Shown in pieces: positions 27,677 through 36,379 of a stretch of 64,000 bases of DNA; the first letter of the stretch is position 1, and the number at the start of each line of letters is the position of its first letter. Source of the DNA: an uncultured archaeon (lineage in GTDB: Archaea > Thermoplasmatota > Thermoplasmata > Thermoplasmatales > Thermoplasmataceae); assembly GCA_000965745.1 (NCBI GenBank), contig CP009479.1, positions 1,436,457 to 1,500,456 of the forward strand, given 5' to 3'. The notes beneath the pieces are model-generated. The model made no database searches. It was given only the letters and a program-made list of their open reading frames with translations, and was not told the DNA's origin. A program made the position numbers and the translations under genes.

Positions 27677-28639
27677 TCAAAGGAAATGCCGGATAACCTT
27701 TGACATCTTGAAATCTATGCCAAACATCTCAAGGTCTTTCTTTGCCAGCCTTGCTGAACTCAAATCGGAAAGGCCCAGTTTTGTCCCGGACTGAATCTTG
27801 TATACAAGTGCCCTCAATTTTTCATAGTATCCAAACTCCCTGAAGAGTTTCGCCTTATAGTCTTCCGCGATCCTTTCAGGCTCACTATGCTTCTTCAAAG
27901 CCTGAAAGAGAAATTCTGCAGACTTTATCGAGGGGACTATTCCTTCGCCGCTGATCGGGGATACGGTCCCAACCGCCTCCCCCACTCCAATTATGTTGCC
28001 TCTGGAAACATTGTCAAACAGTGGGGCAAGCCTGATCATCCTGCCTGTTACAACTTCCCTGGCATAGCCGGATAATTTCTCGTTGATTATTTCAAGGCTG
28101 TCTGATCCTGCCCCGACATGGTACTTGCCGCCAAGTGGAAACTCCCAGAAATACCCATGGCCTCCCTCAAAGAAATAGAAGTAGAAATCGTCGTGGGCCG
28201 ATCCCGGAGAAAGGTATTCCCTGGCATACATCCTGTAATCTTCAGGATGAGGCCCAAGCAGAGCCCTGCTTATTCCAGTGGCGTCCACCATTACGTCAGC
28301 ATTTTCCATTTTTGCAGACGCCCCTCTGTGGAGTCCCCGAACCATGTCCTCTTCAAGCCTTTTTTTCTCTATGGTGCACATCCCGCGGGCATTGAATGAG
28401 ATCTCACCGAAATTATGGCCCGAAAATATTACATTCTGCGCCCGGCTCAAGACGTATTCCCCAATCCCCATCCCAATATTATTGAGGTAGGTGTCCAGGA
28501 GAAATTCGTTCGTGGCATAACCGCATGGGAGGTAGTAGCCCTCTCTCTTGGGGTCGTATGCAGAAACGTCAAACCCATCGTCATTGAGTCTTCTGAAGAG
28601 GTATGAACCCGCAACTCCTAATCCGGAAATATGGATCAT
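27677..28639 (-). CDS. Geranylgeranyl reductase-family FAD oxidoreductase
   Basis: A 320-residue flavoprotein with an N-terminal FAD motif (ISGLGVAGSYLFRRL) and the geranylgeranyl reductase signature GYFWEFPLGGKYHVGAG around residues 170-186, followed by IGVGEAVGTVSPISGEGIVPS. Family members saturate the isoprenoid chains of archaeal lipids, or menaquinone and other prenyl chains. At 320 residues it is shorter than typical archaeal lipid reductases (near 400), so another prenyl substrate is possible. Its stop abuts the aldolase fusion tail to tail. Confidence 0.85.
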   Translation of the reverse strand: MIHISGLGVAGSYLFRRLNDDGFDVSAYDPKREGYYLPCGYATNEFLLDTYLNNIGMGIGEYVLSRAQNVIFSGHNFGEISFNARGMCTIEKKRLEEDMVRGLHRGASAKMENADVMVDATGISRALLGPHPEDYRMYAREYLSPGSAHDDFYFYFFEGGHGYFWEFPLGGKYHVGAGSDSLEIINEKLSGYAREVVTGRMIRLAPLFDNVSRGNIIGVGEAVGTVSPISGEGIVPSIKSAEFLFQALKKHSEPERIAEDYKAKLFREFGYYEKLRALVYKIQSGTKLGLSDLSSARLAKKDLEMFGIDFKMSKVIRHFL

Positions 28640-28691
28640 GTTCCGTTACGCATATGATATATTCATTAAATTTCTTGGCATTTTGTTCAGG

Positions 28692-29459
28692 ATGTACTAT
28701 CTTCTCAAATTCGGGTATGACGGCAGGTGCTTCACAGGGTATCAGCGCGGCAACGGGCATAGGAGCGTGGAAGACTCCATACTGGAGGCAATGGGGAAAT
28801 ATGGGATATCCGATAGCTTTTCAAGCGCAGCGAGAACGGACAGGGGAGTATCTGCAGCAGGCAATGTCATAGTCTTCAAGTCAGGCATGGAGATAGGCAA
28901 AATAACCGGGATATTGAATTCCCAGGTCAGGGGAATGATCTTTCATTCATACGCCGAAGTTGACAGGAGCTTCAGGGTCAGGTTCTCAAGCATGAAGCAC
29001 TACCGGTACTTTCTCAACAGCAGAGGTATTGATGCGGCCAGGTTCAGGAGGACCATGGGCATGTTCTCAGGAACTCACGATTTCTCCCTGTTTTCAAGAA
29101 AAGACTCAAGATCCCCGGTCAGAACCGTTGAAAGCGTATCGGTAATCGAAAGGGATGGCTTTCTGGAGGTGAATATTTTCGGCCCTAATTTTGTCTGGAA
29201 CCAGATTCGGTACATGGTAGGGTTTGCGAGATTCTACTCGGCCGGGAGTGAGGAGGTGCCATATCCGTTCGACCTTCAGCACCGGAAGTGGCCTCTTGCT
29301 GCATCGGATCCGCTCATTCTCATGAATATAGATTACAAGGATCTGGACTTCAAGAGATCTATCAACAAGAAGAAAGTTGGCTTATGGGGGCGTCAACTGA
29401 TGGATCTGCGATTACACGCCGCAGTCCTGGACAGCATAATTAACATTGCGTATGAATGA
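28692..29459 (+). CDS. truA: tRNA pseudouridine synthase A
   Basis: A 255-residue protein that converts U38-40 of tRNA to pseudouridine. The catalytic Asp (D50) is in SSAARTDRGVSA, with YLLKFGYDGRCFTGYQ at the start and FVWNQIRYMVGF near the C-terminus. The frame is open from 28548, but the first 48 codons overlap the divergent reductase start and are not family-like, so ATG 28692 was chosen; the AT-rich ttcattaaat about 25 bases upstream fits a leaderless message. Confidence 0.92.
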   Translation: MYYLLKFGYDGRCFTGYQRGNGHRSVEDSILEAMGKYGISDSFSSAARTDRGVSAAGNVIVFKSGMEIGKITGILNSQVRGMIFHSYAEVDRSFRVRFSSMKHYRYFLNSRGIDAARFRRTMGMFSGTHDFSLFSRKDSRSPVRTVESVSVIERDGFLEVNIFGPNFVWNQIRYMVGFARFYSAGSEEVPYPFDLQHRKWPLAASDPLILMNIDYKDLDFKRSINKKKVGLWGRQLMDLRLHAAVLDSIINIAYE

Positions 29460-29480
29460 TTCGCCAGGCCAGTCACCAAC

Positions 29481-29490
29481 TTAAATATAT
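29481..29490 (+). promoter_or_regulatory. TATA box of MFS transporter gene
   Basis: The stretch ttaaatatat lies 25-34 bases before ATG 29515, predicting a leader of under ten bases. Confidence 0.5.
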
Positions 29491-29514
29491 TAGGTTGTAA
29501 AAACTAAAGGTAGA

Positions 29515-30720
29515 ATGAATTACCGGGTTCAGGCAGTTTCAATCAACGCCGCAAGGGCGGTGTATGCACTGAACTGGTTTGACATTGCACCCGGATTGAA
29601 ATACATAGCACAGTCGCTGGATTTGCAGATAGTTCAGCTTGGCATTGTCACTACAGGCTTCTATGTTGGCCTTGCATCCTTTCAGCTTTTCGGCGGATAT
29701 TTCGCTTCCAGGATAGGCAACAGGAGGACTGAAACAATAGGGCTGCTGATACTCGGCTTTTCAGTAATGGGATCAGGCATTGCACCTAACCTGGGCATCC
29801 TGTTCCTGACGCGCCTTCTTGCTGGATTCGGCTCCGCGTTCTTCTTCTCCCCTGCACTTGGCATGCTCGCTGAAATAGTTCCAGATGAAAAGTACAGTTT
29901 CTACGTTGGGGCCTTCAACGGGTCTTTCAACATTGGCGCGGCAGTTGGTGTGCTTGGCTGGGTCTATATTGACGAAACTCTTGGCTGGAGGATAGGACTG
30001 ATCATAGGCGGGGCAATGACAGTGGCCATGGCCATAGAGAACTACCTTGTCCTAAGGGGTGTTGTAGTCCACACAAGCCGTGGGCGTGATCTTTTCACCA
30101 AGGTGAAGACGACACTCAGGGAACGGGCGATGTGGATACTCCCCATCGCCGGTATCGGCAGCATGGTGTCTGAAACTGTCATGGGCCAGTTTTTCGTTTA
30201 TTACGCCGAGCAGTCACTGAATTTCTCTCCATCGCTTTCAGGCTCCCTCGGCTTCATGTTTCTCATAGTGGGTTTCCTCGGAGGCATCATTGGAGGGTAC
30301 CAGTATGGCAGGACAAAGCACAAGAACGCTACTTTTGTTTCAGTGCTCGTTCTTACGGGAGTCCTTACGATGGCGATTCCTTTCCTGTCCTCTCCCCTGT
30401 CGATTGCCATGCTGGCAGTACTGCTTGGTCTTGTCGTGGTAGACGGGTTCTCTATACTGTACACAATAGCCGCTAAACTTGCACCTGATAAGTCTATGGT
30501 CTCATTCTCACTCTCTTTTGTCAACTTCATGCAGCAGGCAATCGGAGCAACTTTTCCATTCATTTTCACAAGTATAGTGTATTTCTCCGGCTACACTACC
30601 TCATGGGTGGTCATGGGTGCAATTTCGTTCCTGTCGGTCATTCTGTTTCCACTGGCAGCAGGGAAACACCAGAGACCTGTAAGCGGGGTGGCTAAAGTGG
30701 ATTTTAATATTTACAAATAA
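29515..30720 (+). CDS. MFS transporter
   Basis: A 401-residue protein with about 12 TM segments. The MFS loop 2-3 motif appears as GGYFASRIGNRRTE, a variant of GxxxDRxGRR, and RLLAGFGSAFFFSPALG is typical of TM4. The N-terminus FDIAPGLKYIAQSLDL resembles archaeal MFS sugar/organic-acid transporters. The cargo is not identifiable. The ligase gene follows after nine bases, so a shared transcript is possible. Confidence 0.88.
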   Translation: MNYRVQAVSINAARAVYALNWFDIAPGLKYIAQSLDLQIVQLGIVTTGFYVGLASFQLFGGYFASRIGNRRTETIGLLILGFSVMGSGIAPNLGILFLTRLLAGFGSAFFFSPALGMLAEIVPDEKYSFYVGAFNGSFNIGAAVGVLGWVYIDETLGWRIGLIIGGAMTVAMAIENYLVLRGVVVHTSRGRDLFTKVKTTLRERAMWILPIAGIGSMVSETVMGQFFVYYAEQSLNFSPSLSGSLGFMFLIVGFLGGIIGGYQYGRTKHKNATFVSVLVLTGVLTMAIPFLSSPLSIAMLAVLLGLVVVDGFSILYTIAAKLAPDKSMVSFSLSFVNFMQQAIGATFPFIFTSIVYFSGYTTSWVVMGAISFLSVILFPLAAGKHQRPVSGVAKVDFNIYK

Positions 30721-30729
30721 TATCTAGCT

Positions 30730-32487
30730 GTGCAATTCAATTTTGTCAGCCAGAAGTTCAACGAACTGGACAAAACCACCAAAAGGCTCGAAATGACAGC
30801 CATACTCAAGGAACTGTTCCTTGAGGCCGATGAAGATCTCAAGATGCTGGTTTACTTGATTCTGGGGAAAGTCGCACCTGATTTTGAAGGCATCGAATTC
30901 GGCATGGGCAACAAGTTGATAATCAACGCCCTCAGCAGCGTTTCAGGAAAGAGCGAAAAGGAAATATCAGGCATGTTTGCAAGAACAGGTGATGTGGGGT
31001 CCGTTGCACGCGACATAACCGCCGTGAAGAAGCAGAAATCCCTTGCCAGCGAGGAGCTCACGGTCAAATACGTTTTCAACTCTCTTAGGAAACTTGCTGA
31101 TACAAGCGGCGCAGGAAGCGTGAAGGAGAAGGAGAGCATTTACTCTGACCTGATATTAAACGGAACTCCTGATGATGCCATGTACATCACCCGCGTGATT
31201 GCGGGAAAGCTAAGGCTCGGGGTATCGGACGCAACCGTTCTCGATGCGCTTGTTGAGGCATTCTATGAAAAAACGGACAAATCCAGCGTGGAAACGGCCT
31301 ACAATTTTCACCCGGACCTCGGGTACATTGCTGAATTACTAAGAGACAGGAAAATAGACCAGATCAAGAAAATTGGGCCGGAACCACTCATTCCATTCAA
31401 GGTCATGCTGGCAGAACGGCTTCCTGATATCGACCAGATCCTCGGAAAAATGTCTGGCGAAAAAGCTGCGTTCGAATTCAAGTACGATGGCCTCAGAGCC
31501 GGAATACACAAACTGGGTGACAGGGTGAGGATATTCTCAAGAGGAAATGAGGATACGACTTCACAATTCCCTGACATTGTTGAAAACCTGAAAAAGACAT
31601 TCAGGGCAGAATCCGTTATTCTCGACGGAGAGGCAGTGCCATACAACCCTGAAACCGGTGAGCTTTACCCGTTCCAGATGGTGTCACAGCGGAGGGGGAG
31701 GAAATACGATCTGGACGAGATGAAAGAGACTGTGCCAGTTGTCGTATTCCTTTTTGATATTCTGTATCTAAACGGTGAATCTCTGGTCTCAAAACCATAC
31801 CTGGAGAGAAGGAGGACTCTTGAATCATTGTTCGAGGAGAACGACTCATTCAAAATGGCCAGGTCTGTCGTTTCAGATGATCCGGGGGAAATTGAGAAGT
31901 TCTTTGAGGACTCAATAGAGCACGGGTGTGAGGGTGTAGTTGCAAAGAATGTCGGGCCAGAATCGGTGTACCGTGCAGGGTCTAGAGGCTGGTTGTGGAT
32001 CAAGTTCAAGAGGGACTATCAGGCAGAACTTTGGGACGCACTGGATCTTGTCGTTGTGGGCGCTTTCCATGGGCATGGCAGAAGAAAGGGAACCTACGGG
32101 GCACTACTCATGGCTTCATACAATAAAGAGAAAGACGTTTTCGAAACGGTGTGTAAACTGGGGACCGGGTTTACGGATGAAGTTCTTTTCAGCCTCCCGG
32201 ATAAGTTTTCAGGCCTTGCACAGGACAGGAAGCCGCCAAACCTGGAATGTGAACTTGAGCCTGACGTCTGGATCTATCCGGAGAAGGTCATGGAAATCGT
32301 TGGTGCCGAGATTACTCTCAGTCCTGTGCATACGTGCGCTTTCAGCATGGTAAAAGAGGGTTCGGGACTCGCACTGAGGTTTCCAAGGTTCAATGGCAGA
32401 TGGCGTGACGATAAAAGTCCCACTGATGCTACAACAACCAATGAAGTGCTGGAAATGTATAAAAACCAGAGTAGTAAAAATAAATGA
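30730..32487 (+). CDS. lig: ATP-dependent DNA ligase
   Basis: A 585-residue replicative-type archaeal ligase. Domains in order: N-terminal DNA-binding helices (1-210), the adenylation domain with catalytic Lys K251 in FEFKYDGLRAGIH, motif III (VILDGEAVPYN), motif IV (EGVVAKNV) and motif V (WIKFKRDY), then the OB domain with motif VI near ALRFPRF. It seals Okazaki fragments and repair nicks. The start is GTG 30730, nine bases after the transporter stop. Confidence 0.97.
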   Translation: MQFNFVSQKFNELDKTTKRLEMTAILKELFLEADEDLKMLVYLILGKVAPDFEGIEFGMGNKLIINALSSVSGKSEKEISGMFARTGDVGSVARDITAVKKQKSLASEELTVKYVFNSLRKLADTSGAGSVKEKESIYSDLILNGTPDDAMYITRVIAGKLRLGVSDATVLDALVEAFYEKTDKSSVETAYNFHPDLGYIAELLRDRKIDQIKKIGPEPLIPFKVMLAERLPDIDQILGKMSGEKAAFEFKYDGLRAGIHKLGDRVRIFSRGNEDTTSQFPDIVENLKKTFRAESVILDGEAVPYNPETGELYPFQMVSQRRGRKYDLDEMKETVPVVVFLFDILYLNGESLVSKPYLERRRTLESLFEENDSFKMARSVVSDDPGEIEKFFEDSIEHGCEGVVAKNVGPESVYRAGSRGWLWIKFKRDYQAELWDALDLVVVGAFHGHGRRKGTYGALLMASYNKEKDVFETVCKLGTGFTDEVLFSLPDKFSGLAQDRKPPNLECELEPDVWIYPEKVMEIVGAEITLSPVHTCAFSMVKEGSGLALRFPRFNGRWRDDKSPTDATTTNEVLEMYKNQSSKNK

Positions 32488-32534
32488 ACCCGGCCAACAC
32501 AGGCCAGGTTTGTAGATTTATAATGGCAATATGC

Positions 32535-32999
32535 TTAATCGTATGATTCTGAAGAATCTGAATACCTGTCTCTGCCGCCGCCGCCGTTGAAGTTTCTTCT
32601 TCCTCTTCCTCCACCGCCGCCGCCACCGCGGTACCTGAACTGGTTCTCGTATTCCTTCTCGCTCATGTCCAGTTCTTCGTTGACTTCGGATACTTCTTCA
32701 GTTGAATCGCTGAGTGAACCATATTTTCCGACGTTAAGTCTCATATGGCCTCTCACCAGTGATATGTAACCATTGTCAATGTATATGGTCCTTCCGTCAG
32801 AAGCCTGATCTGCCTGACTACCCCAGAGTGACAGAATAACCTTTCCGGTCTCGTCCCCTATGATAACCTCAGTTACAGATTTCTGTTCGCCAAATCTGGT
32901 CTGGATCTCTTTTGGCTCGCCTACTGATACAACCTTTCCAAGAACATTTACTCTTCTGGAAGAAGGTGTAAGGTCTTTTATTTTGGTATTGCCTTCCAT
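32535..32999 (-). CDS. Single-stranded DNA-binding protein, single OB fold
   Basis: A 154-residue protein. Residues 1-100 are an RPA-like OB fold (IKDLTPSSRRVNVLGKVV, TEVIIGDETGKVILSLWG). Then comes a flexible tail rich in Gly and Arg (RYRGGGGGGGRGRRNF) and an acidic end (SDSSESYD). This is the Sulfolobus-SSB-like layout in which the acidic tip recruits partners. It is convergent with the DNA ligase gene. Confidence 0.9.
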   Translation of the reverse strand: MEGNTKIKDLTPSSRRVNVLGKVVSVGEPKEIQTRFGEQKSVTEVIIGDETGKVILSLWGSQADQASDGRTIYIDNGYISLVRGHMRLNVGKYGSLSDSTEEVSEVNEELDMSEKEYENQFRYRGGGGGGGRGRRNFNGGGGRDRYSDSSESYD

Positions 33000-33090
33000 T
33001 TTGTATTACTTCCTTTTGTCTAAAAAAGACTATCCTCCATTTTTGATAGATATATATACCTTTCTTTAAAATTGACATTAGGCTCCCAAT

Positions 33091-33915
33091 TTATTCAGCG
33101 TTTATGTCCGATATTCTGTCCCTGATCCATGGCAAAACCTCTCTGATGAAGGTAGGGCCATGATGTGCAAGGAAATCCAACGGCCCTGGAGTTACAAAGA
33201 ATGCATTATTCTTCACTGAACTGAGGGAACCCCAGCCCCTCTTTTCTATCAATTCTTCCCTGTTCCTGTCAGTAAATCTGGAGTACATCTTGGGCTCATA
33301 TAGAATAACTTCCGGGTCTGAGCTCACAACAAAATCAAGGTCCGGCTCAATCCACTCCCTATCTTCTCCCCCGTATATGTTCATTATTCCGAGCAGGGAT
33401 AGTGCATCAGTGATATAGCTCCTGTAACCAAAGGTAACAGGTCCTCCGAGATCAATTTCAACATATGCTCTGATCTCATTGTTGGCTCTGAATCCGGAGA
33501 TTTTGCTTATTAGTTCTCTTTCTATATCGGAAGCTTCGAATGGCCTTTCAGATACGATTCCCACCTTGTTTACCAGATCTATTATGCCTGCAACAGATGA
33601 CGGGAGCTCGAAGACATAAACTGGAAACTTTTCCGAGAGCCTCCTGGAAAAATCCTCAGGGTATCCTGACACCGTGTATATTACATCAGGATTCAACTCT
33701 TCTATCACTTCTATTCTTGCCGACCCATAGCTCCCCACCTTCCTTATTCCGGATGTTCCAGGGGGACGGGAACAGAATGCTGAAACCCCTACTATCCTGT
33801 CCCGCAGTCCCAATTCAAAGAGAATTTCTGTTACAGCGGGGCTGAGGCTTATTATTCGCTTTACATCCTCCCGAACCTGGATTTTATCTCCAAGAGCTGT
33901 TATCAGAGTTCTCAA
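33091..33915 (-). CDS. BtuF/TroA-like ligand-binding protein without signal peptide
   Basis: A 274-residue protein of the periplasmic cobalamin/iron-binding type: RIISLSPAVTEILFELGLRDRIVGVSAFC, KVGSYGSARIEVIEELNPDVIYT and the later HHGPTFIREVLPWI match helical-backbone binding proteins. Unusually, no signal peptide, lipobox or TM anchor is present, so it may be cytoplasmic. No BtuCD-type permease or ATPase adjoins it. The MFS gene upstream may share its promoter (25-base gap). Confidence 0.8.
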   Translation of the reverse strand: MRTLITALGDKIQVREDVKRIISLSPAVTEILFELGLRDRIVGVSAFCSRPPGTSGIRKVGSYGSARIEVIEELNPDVIYTVSGYPEDFSRRLSEKFPVYVFELPSSVAGIIDLVNKVGIVSERPFEASDIERELISKISGFRANNEIRAYVEIDLGGPVTFGYRSYITDALSLLGIMNIYGGEDREWIEPDLDFVVSSDPEVILYEPKMYSRFTDRNREELIEKRGWGSLSSVKNNAFFVTPGPLDFLAHHGPTFIREVLPWIRDRISDINAE

Positions 33916-33940
33916 CCGAAACCCTCCCGCAAAGGGGACA

Positions 33941-35203
33941 CTAATCTGCTGAAGTCTGGCCCAGCTTCCTTTCCACGTTTTTCTTTGAAGGAAGAAATGG
34001 AATGAGCACAGTTGATATTACCGAGAAGATAAGCATTACCCACATTCCTTCAGTCAGTGGCACTTTAAGAAGCATCAGGCTGAGAAACGCGATTCCAACG
34101 CCTCCGCCCACAGTCTGTCCAACACCCCACACCATGGCGTTTGCTGTTGTGGAAAGGGTCTTTGGCACAATCTGGCCAACGTAGCCAAGAAGAATTGGGA
34201 AACCACTGAAAGTGAGGAACGCATAAAGCCCGTACAGTATCCCTATGAATGTGATTCCGTAGACGAGACCCGTGGATGCAACATCACCTGCAAACAGGAG
34301 AAGGATGAAGAATACAAGTGCGGACAGTGCTGTGGAAACTCCAACAGTGAACTTTCCTCCCCTTTTTGTCGTTAGCTTGCCAAACCATACCTGGCCGAAG
34401 ATCGGAGGTATAAACGCAAGTGTAAGAACAGTGCCCATAATTGTTGAAGAACCAACGAGATCATCGATATATGTTGGTATGAAGGTAACTATTGCTATGT
34501 TGAACATAGACCTGAGGAATATCACGATTGTAATGGTCACTATCATTCCCCAGTATATCTGCATCCCTTTCTTCTTGCCGACTACTATCTTGTCCTGCTC
34601 CTCGTCAACTGAGGTCCGGTAGTCTTTCCTTTTAAAGAACTTGAGACCTGCGAATATGATGCTGGCGGAGATTATGGTGTAGAAAGCTATTATGCTCAAC
34701 CCTGTAAATCCGCCTATCAGTTCTATGAGGGTCACTATAACGATTGGCATCGCAGCTCTCCCAACACTTCCAAAGCCACCGTTTATTCCCATTGCCGGTG
34801 GTGCCTTGTGGCTTCCATATGTGTGGTATATCACGCTTGCACCGAGTGGATGGTAGAAAGCCTGGCCTACACCAAGAAGCACTGCGGCGGATATGAGAAG
34901 CCAGTAGATGTATGACGGATAAAGGAAAGGCAGCGCGAAAAGCATCATTGCCAGGGCCTGAATGCCGATCCCAAATGACAGAAGAAAAGAGTCCTTGTCG
35001 TACTTGTCAGCGATAACCCCAATTGGCGCACTGAGCGCTCCGGACAGGACGTAATAGATCACTGCCATTATTCCGAGTGCTACTAGGTGCACGTTGGGAA
35101 GAAGGCTGTAGAACGTAATCAGGATTGGATAAAGCAGAAAATTTCCATCATTTACAAGATGGGCCATTGATGTGAAAACAAGCGATCTTATCTCCGCTTT
35201 CAT
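33941..35203 (-). CDS. MFS transporter
   Basis: A 420-residue protein with about 12 TM segments and the motif GVIADKYDKDSFL between TM2 and TM3. The N-terminus (VFTSMAHLVNDGNFLLYPILI) resembles the fosmidomycin-resistance-like MFS branch. TM4-5 has LGVGQAFYHPLGASVIYH. It is predicted to export or import a small molecule, identity unknown. It lies directly upstream of the BtuF-like gene on the same strand. Confidence 0.88.
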   Translation of the reverse strand: MKAEIRSLVFTSMAHLVNDGNFLLYPILITFYSLLPNVHLVALGIMAVIYYVLSGALSAPIGVIADKYDKDSFLLSFGIGIQALAMMLFALPFLYPSYIYWLLISAAVLLGVGQAFYHPLGASVIYHTYGSHKAPPAMGINGGFGSVGRAAMPIVIVTLIELIGGFTGLSIIAFYTIISASIIFAGLKFFKRKDYRTSVDEEQDKIVVGKKKGMQIYWGMIVTITIVIFLRSMFNIAIVTFIPTYIDDLVGSSTIMGTVLTLAFIPPIFGQVWFGKLTTKRGGKFTVGVSTALSALVFFILLLFAGDVASTGLVYGITFIGILYGLYAFLTFSGFPILLGYVGQIVPKTLSTTANAMVWGVGQTVGGGVGIAFLSLMLLKVPLTEGMWVMLIFSVISTVLIPFLPSKKNVERKLGQTSAD

Positions 35204-35302
35204 TGACGGTATAGTTAAAAATTGTATTTAACAACTGCGTGGAAATATTACGTCAGCAAGGGCTTTCAATGGTATGTGGACGGTAGAATGTTACGGGATT
35301 TA

Positions 35303-35617
35303 TTATTTGTACTTTATAGTCTCCATCCTGAAGGACTGTGCCACATACTCGCCGTTATTCGTCAAGAGAACCTTGTTCTTCTCCTTCTTTGCATAGTCGT
35401 AGCTTATGAGCTTCTCTATGCATGCATCCACGTCATTGACTTCAACCTCACTCTTGACTCTGGCTTCCGGAACTATTCCACCATGGTTTCTTACAAACAT
35501 GAGAACCTCTTTTTCATCGCTTCCGAGACCGAAAGAATCATGTTTGCTTCCCACGACTTCGACTATGTTGGTCGGAGCAACAAAAATTGTATTTTTTGAG
35601 CCTTTTTGCCTTGCCAT
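35303..35617 (-). CDS. Small winged-helix-like protein
   Basis: A protein of about 104 residues when started at the ATG encoding MARQKGSKNTIF. A recognition-like segment (DEKEVLMFVRNHGGIVPEARVKSEVEVNDVDACIEKL) followed by a KVLLTNNGEYVA wing suggests a MarR/PadR-like winged helix, so it may be a regulator. The open frame reaches 35662, but a minus-strand TATA-like attatat element at about 35660-35672 sits over that start, which favours 35617 or 35626. Confidence 0.6.
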   Translation of the reverse strand: MARQKGSKNTIFVAPTNIVEVVGSKHDSFGLGSDEKEVLMFVRNHGGIVPEARVKSEVEVNDVDACIEKLISYDYAKKEKNKVLLTNNGEYVAQSFRMETIKYK

Positions 35618-35816
35618 ACAGATCATCAGGTTAATTGCGGTGATTGGGAATTGGTTACTCACATATAAATTCCAGTCATACTAGGTTTATTACGCTCAAT
35701 GTGCCCTTGCATCAGGTAATCTCTCGGGGCAGTGCATTTATACCATTTCTCCTGCAAACATGCATATATCTCTTTTCACTATATGGTTACAGAACCGAAT
35801 GTTGCCCACGTTCCAT

Positions 35817-35890
35817 GCCCGAGTGGGGTAGTCTGGATATCCTCGAGGCCCGCGGAGCCTCAGAGCCGGGTTCAAATCCCGGCTCGGGCA
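35817..35890 (+). tRNA. tRNA-Arg(GCG) with unusual C33
   Basis: Cloverleaf of 74 bases: acceptor GCCCGAG/CTCGGGC with discriminator A, D-stem GGGT/ATCC, anticodon stem GAGGC/GCCTC, T-stem CCGGG/CCCGG with loop TTCAAAT. The seven-base anticodon loop is CCGCGGA, giving anticodon GCG (arginine CGC/CGU). Position 33 is C rather than the near-universal U. No intron. Confidence 0.88.
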
Positions 35891-36027
35891 TCATAATAAA
35901 AGCTTGTTTCCAGCATAAATTCTTAAGTATTTACTGTCAGGGCATTTGCAAACGGTTCATTACTGCCTCAGTTAACAATTAGGATTCCTGCTTATATATG
36001 CCTTTCAGAATAAGTAATTGCATAGAT

Positions 36028-36306
36028 ATGTCAGAGCGTGAAGAGGAAAGAACCAGGATCACAGGAGAGCAGAAAAGCAAGGGTCCGGGAATAACCAGCA
36101 GGTCTCAAATGAGGCTTGTGATAGCATCAATTCTGTCGGTCATTGCATGGGCTGTTTTCATACTTGTTTTCGCACTAGCATGGTCCGGAAGATTCAGCAT
36201 TTTCCAGAACATAATTGTGACTATTGTCAGTCTGTTCATAACCGGGCTTGTGATAGGGCTTGTATGGGTAATCTGGGGTTCCAAAGAAAGCTGGAATGTA
36301 CGGTAG
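36028..36306 (+). CDS. Small two-TM membrane protein
   Basis: A 92-residue protein with a charged, probably cytoplasmic N-terminus (SEREEERTRITGEQKSKGPG), then TM helices at about residues 28-50 and 60-82. ATG 36028 was chosen because a TATA-like ttatatatg at 35991-36000 would start transcription near 36020; the further upstream ATG overlaps that box. No family recognised. Confidence 0.55.
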   Translation: MSEREEERTRITGEQKSKGPGITSRSQMRLVIASILSVIAWAVFILVFALAWSGRFSIFQNIIVTIVSLFITGLVIGLVWVIWGSKESWNVR

Positions 36307-36379
36307 GCAGAACCGGTTCGACCTCCCGTGGATATTGTCCTAGCAAGTCAATTATATTCCACACTCATTTAAGTTACAT

